Assembly: GCA_903896585.1 (NCBI GenBank)
Contig: CAITYI010000153.1
Location: 1 to 10,755 of the forward strand
Direction: 5' to 3'
Source of the DNA: an uncultured bacterium
GTDB taxonomy: Bacteria; Actinomycetota; Actinomycetes; S36-B12
Length of the DNA: 10,755 nt
Shown here: piece by piece, positions 1 to 5,269 of the stretch
How positions within the stretch are numbered: position 1 is the first letter of the stretch
Layout of the letters: each line of letters starts with the position of its first letter
The notes under the pieces: generated by a model
Databases searched by the model: none
Seen by the model: the letters and a program-made list of their open reading frames with translations, nothing else
Told to the model about the DNA's origin: nothing
Translations under genes and position numbers: made by a program

Positions 1-84
1 GCCGCGCAGAACTTCGTTCTTATGTTGGCCACAGCCTGCCCAGGTTGCTTTGTGGCAGGCTTTACAGGTCACTTGACGGCACAT
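1..84 (-). CDS. Small Cys-rich protein of unknown function (5' part only)
   Basis: Reading leftward from an ATG at 84, 28 codons are open to the window edge, so the gene is truncated there. The visible product starts MCRQVTCKACHKATWAGCGQ and continues HKNEVLRG. It has Cys at residues 2, 7, 10 and 18 and His at 11 and 21, a spacing that suggests a small metal-binding or thiol-reactive fold. An AAAGGA ribosome-binding site lies at 93-98, 8 bases before the ATG, which supports this as a real start. From memory it resembles short uncharacterised proteins of Actinobacteria and fungi that begin MC(K/R)xVTCxxCxKxTWxGCGxH; I know no assigned function. A promoter-like -10 and a CsoR-type palindrome lie 37-56 bases upstream, suggesting control by a copper- or persulfide-sensing repressor. 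That link is inference. Confidence 0.75.
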   Translation of the reverse strand, partial: MCRQVTCKACHKATWAGCGQHKNEVLRG

Positions 85-120
85 GGGTGGATTCCTTTTG
101 ATCGAGATGGGTGTGAAAGA

Positions 121-126
121 ACTATA
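121..126 (-). promoter_or_regulatory. Putative -10 box of the leftward Cys-rich gene
   Basis: On the minus strand this reads TATAGT, five of six matches to TATAAT. Transcription would start near 114, giving a leader of about 30 bases that contains the AAAGGA site of the gene starting at 84. No good -35 box is seen at 16-18 bases (the best hexamers are around TCAAAA), so the promoter may be weak or depend on another factor. The box overlaps the left arm of the 123-140 palindrome, a usual place for a repressor to block RNA polymerase. Confidence 0.45.
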
Positions 127-140
127 CCCCCAGGGGTATA
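123..140. promoter_or_regulatory. CsoR/RcnR-type operator-like palindrome
   Basis: The sequence TATACCCCCAGGGGTATA is an inverted repeat with perfect 8-base arms around a 2-base centre. A/T-rich ends flanking opposed C and G tracts are the recognisable form of operators bound by CsoR-family tetramers (copper sensors, persulfide sensors such as CstR, and related proteins). It overlaps the -10 of the leftward Cys-rich gene. It may also touch a weak rightward promoter (GTGAAA at 113-118 and TATACA at 137-142, 18-base spacer) for the nuclease at 211. No CsoR-family gene is visible in the window, so the regulator must be encoded elsewhere. The match is by pattern only. Confidence 0.6.
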
Positions 141-210
141 CATTTTTGACAGTGGGTCATTGTGATGCCTGACGCACATCCCTGCGGGTGCGGGGGGTTA
201 CCGTTGAAGG

Positions 211-1512
211 ATGTTATGGCGAATTGGAATCGTGGCCACCACCATGGCCGCTATGGTCGTCGGCCTAATCGCCATGCCCACGGGGGCAATAACTTCTGCT
301 CAAGGCCAGTACTTGGAAGTACCTGTTCAAGAAACAGGCCGAGTACTGGTGGTGGCCGACGGCGACACTTTTCGATTCATCCCGGACGGGCAGACGGACT
401 ATCTCACTGTTCGGCTTCTCGGCGTGAACACCCCGGAGGTGCGGGGTTTTTACAACAGTAATCGCGAAAAGGATATGTGCGGTGGAGTCGAAGCAACCGA
501 TGTCTTGAAATCTGTCCTGCCACCGGGAACGCGCGTCCAATTACGCTCACTCGATCCCAGCTCAGAGAGTTTGGGCCGCCTCCAACGTTATGCATTTGCC
601 TGGAACCCGGTCACAGAGCAATACGACATTGACGTTCAAGCTGTCGTGGCCCAATCCGGACTTGCCATGTGGTTCACGGTAAAGAATGAACCTGCATTGG
701 CATATCAGTACCGAGTCATGATCGCCCAGACCCAATTAGAGGGCAAGGGAATTTGGAATCCGCTGTACTGCGGACCTTTGGAACAAGCTGATGCAGCGGT
801 GAGTGTGATCGTTAACTGGGATGCACCCGGTAACGACAATGAAAACATTAGCGGAGAATTTATCATCGTTCGAAATATTGGCGATAAAGACGTTAATCTC
901 AGCGGTTGGCTTCTGCGTGACTCCAGTCTGACCGCTTGGTTTTATCTCCCAGAAGGAACATTGCTCTCTCCACGTGATTACCGAATTGTTCATGCAGGAG
1001 TGGGTCAGAACGGATTCCCCAACCCACGTGATCTGTACATGGGATCAGTCACTGCCCTTTTCCCCAACCCAGAGCCGGGCAAATTCCTCGGCGACGGTGC
1101 CTACCTTCTGGACCACAACACCGCAATGCGAAGTTACTACGAATACCCATGCGTACTTGATTGCAGTGATCCTTTGCAAGGCGTGGTGCGAATTTCAGCT
1201 GTGAATGCCGTTTCAACAGCTAATACGTTGGCAAAGCGAGCCAATCAGGAATACATCAAGCTCAAGAACACGGGAGCGACCGCTGTACTACTTGATGGCT
1301 ATTACCTCCGGCGTGGACTGTCCACCTACCCGTTCTTAACCGACACGGTGATCGCACCCGGCAAGACATTGACAGTAAGAATTGGCAAGGGAACACCCAC
1401 GCAAACAACGCAATATTGGGGTCAAAGCGCCACTTTGCTTAATGATTCAAAGGATCGAGTGGCACTGTTGTCGAATACGAACGTCACGATCAGTGCAAAA
1501 GCCTGGGGTTAA
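211..1512 (+). CDS. Secreted thermonuclease-like (SNase) protein with two lamin-tail-like domains
   Basis: A 433-residue product. Residues 1-31 look like a signal peptide (Arg4, long hydrophobic stretch, Ala-rich end near TSA), so the protein is probably exported. Residues 40-190 resemble the staphylococcal nuclease fold: DGDT at 50-53, Arg68, VNTPE at 72-76 and Arg123 in LGR line up with SNase Asp19/Asp21, Arg35, Asp40-Glu43 and Arg87. The Asp40 calcium ligand is Asn73 here. Residues about 195-300 (FIIVRN, LSGWLLRD) and 322-430 (YIKLKNTG, LLDGYYLRR) look like lamin-tail beta sandwiches, often attached to secreted nucleases. Cys occur at 90, 187, 314 and 318. The ATG at 211 is the only likely start, because an in-frame stop lies at 205-207, but no well-spaced ribosome-binding site is seen. 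The role is probably extracellular nucleic acid degradation for nutrients or DNA turnover. Confidence 0.8.
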   Translation: MLWRIGIVATTMAAMVVGLIAMPTGAITSAQGQYLEVPVQETGRVLVVADGDTFRFIPDGQTDYLTVRLLGVNTPEVRGFYNSNREKDMCGGVEATDVLKSVLPPGTRVQLRSLDPSSESLGRLQRYAFAWNPVTEQYDIDVQAVVAQSGLAMWFTVKNEPALAYQYRVMIAQTQLEGKGIWNPLYCGPLEQADAAVSVIVNWDAPGNDNENISGEFIIVRNIGDKDVNLSGWLLRDSSLTAWFYLPEGTLLSPRDYRIVHAGVGQNGFPNPRDLYMGSVTALFPNPEPGKFLGDGAYLLDHNTAMRSYYEYPCVLDCSDPLQGVVRISAVNAVSTANTLAKRANQEYIKLKNTGATAVLLDGYYLRRGLSTYPFLTDTVIAPGKTLTVRIGKGTPTQTTQYWGQSATLLNDSKDRVALLSNTNVTISAKAWG

Positions 1513-1516
1513 AAAG

Positions 1517-2266
1517 TCACTTTTGTTTTTTAGCAAGTTTTTGTGCTCGAACTTCGTTTTCAATAACTTCAGCTTCAGCGAGAGTTGGGGCACTGCCGCC
1601 GAACCGAGCCGGGATCCACGCCGCACCGTCAGGTTTATCTCGGTAGCGCTCAATTGTTTGGGCAAGAAGTTTCTTGAGGGTGTCGCTGAGAAGTTCATTT
1701 GCTTGATCCGCATCCATATTGGGATTGAAGACAAGTGGTTCACCGACGGTAATGCACACTTGCTTGCCACGTGAAAAATCCGACACACCATAAGAGCGGA
1801 GTCGATGACCACCAAAAATAATCATGGGGATCACTGGAACGTTGGCAACTTTTGCCATGCGAATCGACCCACTCTTTAACTCTTTGATATCCAGGGATCG
1901 ACTCATGGTGGCTTCAGGAAAGACGCCGACTATTTCCCCTGCCTTCAGTGCATTGACTGCGTCACGAAATGCTTGGGAGCCGGCCTCGCGATTAACGGGA
2001 ATATGTTTCATGCCACGCATCAGTGGCCCAATAATCTTGTGGCGAAAAATCGAATCCTTGGCCATGAACCGAACAAGGCGCCGGCCACGCATATCTGCGG
2101 GAATACCACCGAGGGCAAAATCCAAGTAACTTGTGTGATTAATGGCGAGCAACGCGCCACCCTGTAATGGGATGTTCTCTGCACCCACAACATCTATATC
2201 AAGTGCCAAACCCTTAAAAAGGCCTCTGGCCGTAAAGACGATTGATCGGTACAGCGGGTCGGTCAC
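1517..2266 (-). CDS. PlsC-type 1-acyl-sn-glycerol-3-phosphate acyltransferase
   Basis: A 249-residue product of the lysophospholipid acyltransferase family, which transfers a fatty acyl group to the sn-2 position of lysophosphatidic acid to give phosphatidic acid at the inner membrane face. The catalytic HX4D box is His44-Asp49 (NHTSYLD). A PVNRE substrate motif lies at 90-94, FPEAT at 116-120 (Ala where many members have Gly, common in actinobacterial members) and VPVIPM near 143-148. The C-terminus is Lys/Ala/Glu-rich. The start is a GTG with a G-run (GGGGG) almost touching it. It lies 19 bases after the bldC stop on the same strand, so the two are probably cotranscribed. Its stop is 4 bases from the convergent nuclease stop. 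It may act on another acyl acceptor, since actinobacteria carry several paralogues. Confidence 0.88.
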   Translation of the reverse strand: MTDPLYRSIVFTARGLFKGLALDIDVVGAENIPLQGGALLAINHTSYLDFALGGIPADMRGRRLVRFMAKDSIFRHKIIGPLMRGMKHIPVNREAGSQAFRDAVNALKAGEIVGVFPEATMSRSLDIKELKSGSIRMAKVANVPVIPMIIFGGHRLRSYGVSDFSRGKQVCITVGEPLVFNPNMDADQANELLSDTLKKLLAQTIERYRDKPDGAAWIPARFGGSAPTLAEAEVIENEVRAQKLAKKQK

Positions 2267-2285
2267 GCCCCCAGACTACTGGGAA

Positions 2286-2531
2286 CTAGAAACCAGTCTC
2301 GCCAAGGCGAGCACCACTCTTTTCCAACAGGGATTTCACTTCAGATGAGCGATAGCGGCGGTGGCCACCCAAAGTGCGAATGCTGGCCAACTTCCCCGAC
2401 TTGGCCCACCGGGTTACCGTCTTGGGGTCAACGCGGAACAAAGCCGCCACTTCACCTGGAGTCATCAGGTGTTCGGTCTCCGGGATGGTCTCCGGATGTG
2501 AGCCATAAGAAGGAGTGAATCCACTTGCCAT
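2286..2531 (-). CDS. bldC: BldC-family MerR-like DNA-binding regulator
   Basis: An 81-residue protein from the ATG at 2531. Residues 22-64 are a winged helix-turn-helix, MTPGEVAALFRVDPKTVTRW followed by the wing segment IRTLGGHRRYR, nearly the same as Streptomyces BldC. BldC lacks the effector domain and coiled coil of classical MerR proteins. In Streptomyces it binds direct repeats cooperatively and controls the timing of development; in organisms without a known life cycle its targets are unclear. The reading frame extends to a GTG at 2540, but AAGGGG then lies only 1 base away against 10 bases from the ATG at 2531, so I prefer the ATG. The gene is divergent from the amino acid dehydrogenase and leads a likely two-gene unit with the acyltransferase. 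No convincing promoter was found for it in 2541-2620. Confidence 0.92.
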   Translation of the reverse strand: MASGFTPSYGSHPETIPETEHLMTPGEVAALFRVDPKTVTRWAKSGKLASIRTLGGHRRYRSSEVKSLLEKSGARLGETGF

Positions 2532-2584
2532 GGTGATCACACCCCTTTTGTTCGTGGCTGGTACTCAGGTAAACGATAACGGTA

Positions 2585-2614
2585 TTGGGGTTCCTAAATT
2601 CCGCAACCTAGAAT
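2585..2614 (+). promoter_or_regulatory. Putative promoter of the Leu/Val dehydrogenase gene
   Basis: TAGAAT at 2609-2614 matches TATAAT at five of six positions, and TTGGGG at 2585-2590 is a weak -35 with an 18-base spacer. Transcription would begin near 2621, giving a leader of about 34 bases to the ATG at 2655. The intergenic region is shared with divergent bldC. No clear BldC-type direct repeats were found. Confidence 0.4.
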
Positions 2615-2654
2615 CCGTGATTTGCGGTTTTGCATCCACCCCTACGCTGAGATC

Positions 2655-3740
2655 ATGGACTTGGCTCAGATTACGAACGGACCCGTGAACCCTTGGTCGG
2701 AATTCAATGGACATGAAGAAGTGGTGGTGGCCAGCGACCCGGCAACCGGCCTGAAGTCGGTCATTGCCATTCACTCCACCGCACTGGGACCGGCCCTCGG
2801 TGGCACCCGGATGTCCAGCTATTCCGATTCCCCTGATCCACATGCGGCCGCCTATTCAGATGCCCTTCGCTTGGCCCGGGCTATGTCTTTAAAAAACTCG
2901 CTCGCTGGCTTGCCCCACGGCGGTGGAAAAGCTGTCCTGCTCGGCGACCCCCACAACAAGTCGCGGGAGCAGCTGCTGGCCTACGGGGATCTGATCGACT
3001 CACTCGGCGGGAAATATGTGACCGCGGGAGACGTAGGCATGCAGGTAGCCGACATGGACACCGTGGGCGAGCGCAGTCGCTGGGTAACCGGTCGCTCACC
3101 GGAGAACGGGGGCGTTGGCGACTCCGGGATACTGACCGCTGTCGGAGTCTGGCAGGGAATGAAAGCTGCCGCGCAATTCACCTATGACACCCCCAGCCTG
3201 GCGGATCGCCTCGTGGCCGTGGTCGGCGTCGGCAAGGTGGGTGGTCGCCTGATTAACCACTTAATCACCGAAGAAGGTGCCCGAATTGTGGCCGTGGATC
3301 CGAGTGCGCACGCGCGGGCCCAGATCGAAAAGGACTTCCCCGAAGTCGAGTTCGTTGACTCAGTTCAAGAAATGCTCGCTAGCAATCCGGATGTGCTTTC
3401 CCCCAACGCCATGGGCGGATACATCACTGCTGAGCTGGCTCGGGAATTGTCCGTTACCCTGATTTGTGGGGGGGCCAATAACCAGTTGGCCAGCCCCGAG
3501 GTCGGCCAGATCCTGGCTGAACGCGGAATCCTCTATGCCCCCGATTTCCTCGTGAACTGTGGCGGGGTGATCCAAGTGGCCGAGGAGCTGGTGGGGGCGA
3601 ATGTTGAGCGGGCTCGAGCCAAGGTGATGGGGGTCTTCGGCACCACGACCACCGTGCTGGAACGAGCCGTTGCCGAGGGGATCACCCCGGTAGCAGCCGC
3701 CGAATCGGAGGCTTGGGCGCGAATTGCCGCCGCGTCCTGA
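2655..3740 (+). CDS. Glu/Leu/Phe/Val dehydrogenase family protein (leucine/valine dehydrogenase type)
   Basis: A 361-residue NAD-dependent amino acid dehydrogenase that would reversibly deaminate a branched-chain or aromatic amino acid to its 2-oxo acid and ammonia. The N-terminal catalytic domain has Lys80 (MSLKNSLAGL) and Lys92 in GLPHGGGK, aligning with the paired substrate-binding and catalytic lysines of leucine dehydrogenase. The Rossmann domain has GVGKVG at 191-196 and an Asp after the second strand (AVDPS), which suggests NAD over NADP. The length matches leucine and valine dehydrogenases (about 350-370), not glutamate dehydrogenases. The frame also has a TTG at 2622, but it lies at the predicted transcription start, so the ATG at 2655 is preferred. 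In Streptomyces a valine dehydrogenase gene sits near bldC, which fits. Exact substrate cannot be read from the sequence. By eye it is richer in G+C than the pur genes. Confidence 0.85.
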   Translation: MDLAQITNGPVNPWSEFNGHEEVVVASDPATGLKSVIAIHSTALGPALGGTRMSSYSDSPDPHAAAYSDALRLARAMSLKNSLAGLPHGGGKAVLLGDPHNKSREQLLAYGDLIDSLGGKYVTAGDVGMQVADMDTVGERSRWVTGRSPENGGVGDSGILTAVGVWQGMKAAAQFTYDTPSLADRLVAVVGVGKVGGRLINHLITEEGARIVAVDPSAHARAQIEKDFPEVEFVDSVQEMLASNPDVLSPNAMGGYITAELARELSVTLICGGANNQLASPEVGQILAERGILYAPDFLVNCGGVIQVAEELVGANVERARAKVMGVFGTTTTVLERAVAEGITPVAAAESEAWARIAAAS

Positions 3741-3763
3741 GGCTTCAGCACCGATTTTGTCCC

Positions 3764-3783
3764 CAGAGGGGGAAGTACCTCTG
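3764..3783. repeat. Short inverted repeat between the dehydrogenase and DUF3073 genes
   Basis: CAGAGG (3764-3769) and CCTCTG (3778-3783) form 6-base arms around an 8-base loop. There is no T run after it, so a factor-independent terminator for the dehydrogenase is doubtful. It overlaps the proposed -35 of the DUF3073 promoter and could be an operator instead. Confidence 0.3.
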
Positions 3784-3809
3784 CCAGCAGATAGGGAAAC
3801 CGGTAGTAT
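3781..3809 (+). promoter_or_regulatory. Putative promoter of the DUF3073 gene
   Basis: CTGCCA (3781-3786) and TAGTAT (3804-3809) are separated by 17 bases, and each matches the sigma-70-type consensus at four of six positions. Transcription would begin near 3816 and give a leader of about 85 bases, long enough to hold the hairpins at 3818-3874. Confidence 0.4.
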
Positions 3810-3874
3810 CACCCGGTGGCGGGTGAAAATGCGCCCGCCTGTTTACCAGTCCCGGCATTACCGGAAAAGCCGGG
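3809..3874 (+). other. Structured leader of the DUF3073 gene with overlapping hairpins
   Basis: Three G+C-rich inverted repeats can be drawn. TCACCC (3809-3814) pairs with GGGTGA (3821-3826). GGCGGG (3818-3823) pairs with CCCGCC (3834-3839). CCCGGC (3851-3856) pairs with GCCGGG (3869-3874). The first two share 3818-3826 and cannot form together. The third ends 11 bases before the ribosome-binding site at 3886-3892. This could be a regulatory leader, but the first hairpin begins upstream of the predicted transcription start. The segment from ATAGGGAA at 3791-3798 through CCGG..CCGG to GGCGGG..CCCGCC recalls part of a cobalamin riboswitch core, yet the rest of that core is missing, so I do not name a class. 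Confidence 0.35.
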
Positions 3875-3899
3875 GTTACTTGGAAGAGGGGGTCGAGCC

Positions 3900-4130
3900 A
3901 TGGGGCGCGGCCGAGCTAAGGCTAAGCAAACGAAAGTCGCACGTGCATTGAAGTACGGCGGCCCGCAGACCGATTTCGATCGTCTTCAAGCGGAACTCAG
4001 TGGTCAACCTGTACCCGTTCCTGACCCGATCGCGGAGGATATTGACGAGTCAGATGACCCGTACGCAAGCGATCCGTACGCAGATGATCCGTACGCGAAG
4101 TATTACGAGGAAGAAGACGAGTCCGCGTAA
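3900..4130 (+). CDS. DUF3073 family protein
   Basis: A 76-residue protein. The basic N-terminus MGRGRAKAKQTKVARALKYG followed by a short helical segment (TDFDRLQAEL) is the signature of DUF3073, a small actinobacterial family of unknown function. The C-terminal half is acidic and low in complexity, with three five-residue units DPYAS, DPYAD and DPYAK at 53-67, then a Glu/Asp-rich tail, so the protein is strongly bipolar in charge and may be partly disordered. The frame is open upstream to 3816, but the conserved start and a good ribosome-binding site (GAGGGGG, 3886-3892, 7 bases away) fix the ATG at 3900. It faces purM tail to tail, as its homologue does beside purM in Mycobacterium. The basic end could bind nucleic acid; that is a guess. 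Confidence 0.9.
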   Translation: MGRGRAKAKQTKVARALKYGGPQTDFDRLQAELSGQPVPVPDPIAEDIDESDDPYASDPYADDPYAKYYEEEDESA

Positions 4131-4148
4131 TTAAAAGTCCGCGTAATT
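4120..4148 (+). repeat. Direct repeat over the DUF3073 stop codon
   Basis: AGTCCGCGTAATT occurs twice, at 4120-4132 and 4136-4148, with a 16-base period. The first copy holds the last codons and TAA stop of DUF3073; the second lies in the 32-base gap before the purM stop and also contains TAA. It looks like a small tandem duplication. No hairpin terminator is evident between the two convergent genes. Confidence 0.7.
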
Positions 4149-4162
4149 TAGAACGCCACTTA

Positions 4163-5269
4163 TCAATGATCGCCGAGTAACCTGACGGCTCCTCCGCCAC
4201 CACCTTTTGCGGGCGAGTCACCTTTTTCCCCTTGAGTCCGTTCCCGCACCGTTCCGCACACCCACGCTTCTAGGTCGCGCTCTGCCAATTCGCGAAGTGC
4301 TTGGTCCACCTGATTCTCGGCAACAATCGCGAACATGCCAATGCCCATGTTCAATGTTCGTTCAGCATCGGCCAGTGGAACATTTCCCTCGCGTTGAATT
4401 AGATCGAAGATGGGAGGTGGAGTCCAGGTTTGCCGGTAGATATCAACGGCACTATTTTCCGGTAGCACGCGGGCAAGGTTTGCGGCGATCCCACCTCCGG
4501 TGACATGGCTGAACGCATGTACATCTGCGGCTTTCATGAGTGCCAAACAATCCTGTGCATAAATGCGAGTAGGTTCAAGAAGTTCCTCACCCACTGTGCG
4601 ACCCAGTTCAGCAATCTGTGCCTGCAATCCCAGTTTTCCGTCACCGAGTAATACATAGCGGGCCAGTGAGTATCCATTGGAATGCAGTCCACTCGAGGCC
4701 AATGCAATTACCGAATCACCCACCCGCACCCGATCAGGACCGAGCAGTCTGTCCGCATCTACGATTCCCGTTCCGGCACCGGCAATGTCGTATTCGTCTG
4801 GCGCCATGAGGCCAGGGTGCTCCGCCGTTTCACCGCCAATAAGTGAGCAGCCGGCAAGTTCACAACCGCGAGCAATTCCTGACACGATGCTGGCTACACG
4901 TTCGGGGTTGACCGCACCGACAGCAATGTAATCGGTCATGAACAGTGGCTCTGCGCCACACACCACCAGGTCATCTACCACCATGGCAACAAGATCCAAC
5001 CCAATGGTGTGATGAATGTCGAGTGCGCGGGCAACGGCAATCTTGGTGCCCACACCATCGGTGGAAGTCGCTAACAGCGGACGTTGCATCCCTTTGGCAA
5101 CGGAAATATCAAAGAGCCCGGCGAACCCACCAAAATCACCCACCACTTCTGGTCGAGTGCTGGCAGCGATTGACGCTCGCATCAGCTCCACCGCGCGCTC
5201 ACCGGACTCGACGTCAACACCGGCCGCCGCATAGGTGGTTTGCGTTTCGCTTTTTTGCATGTCAATCAA
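4163..5269 (-). CDS. purM: Phosphoribosylformylglycinamidine cyclo-ligase (AIR synthetase)
   Basis: A 368-residue (or 365) protein that closes the imidazole ring: FGAM plus ATP gives aminoimidazole ribonucleotide, ADP and phosphate. Clear family motifs are STDGVGTKI (69-77), the Asp-rich DLVAMVVDDLVVCGAEPLF (92-110), SLIGGETAEHPG (142-153), SGLHSNGYSL (193-202) and HVTGGGIAANL (255-265). The length is slightly above the usual 340-350, partly from a Gly-rich C-terminal end (GGGGG at 356-360). The frame opens with TTG at 5269, which overlaps the purF stop by 4 bases (TTGA); an ATG three codons later (5260) is an alternative, and neither has a clear ribosome-binding site. Either start implies translation coupled to purF. 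It is the last gene of the minus-strand purine operon in the window. Confidence 0.96.
   Translation of the reverse strand: MIDMQKSETQTTYAAAGVDVESGERAVELMRASIAASTRPEVVGDFGGFAGLFDISVAKGMQRPLLATSTDGVGTKIAVARALDIHHTIGLDLVAMVVDDLVVCGAEPLFMTDYIAVGAVNPERVASIVSGIARGCELAGCSLIGGETAEHPGLMAPDEYDIAGAGTGIVDADRLLGPDRVRVGDSVIALASSGLHSNGYSLARYVLLGDGKLGLQAQIAELGRTVGEELLEPTRIYAQDCLALMKAADVHAFSHVTGGGIAANLARVLPENSAVDIYRQTWTPPPIFDLIQREGNVPLADAERTLNMGIGMFAIVAENQVDQALRELAERDLEAWVCGTVRERTQGEKGDSPAKGGGGGAVRLLGDH

Noticed and set aside
146..151. Perfect TTGACA on the plus strand upstream of the nuclease
   Set aside because: No acceptable -10 box lies 16-18 bases downstream (CTGACG at 17), so it was not called as a promoter.
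162..461. His/Arg-rich open frame overlapping the nuclease start
   Set aside because: It lies in another frame of the nuclease signal peptide and catalytic region, shows no family motif and is a shadow.
1512..1530. AAAAG-TCA-CTTTT stem followed by a T run between the convergent nuclease and acyltransferase genes
   Set aside because: The stem is 5 pairs with one G-C pair and lies inside the acyltransferase stop and last codons; too weak to call a factor-independent terminator.
2622..2654. Upstream TTG start for the amino acid dehydrogenase
   Set aside because: It lies at the predicted transcription start and adds 11 residues without family similarity; the ATG at 2655 gives the usual length.
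3791..3874. Cobalamin or ZTP riboswitch
   Set aside because: Short pieces resemble these classes, but key conserved boxes (ACUGU and the B12 box; GGGCA for ZTP) are missing. Kept only as an unnamed structured leader.
3816..3899. Longer N-terminus for the DUF3073 protein
   Set aside because: The conserved family start MGRGRAK and a well-placed ribosome-binding site at 3886-3892 fix the start at 3900.
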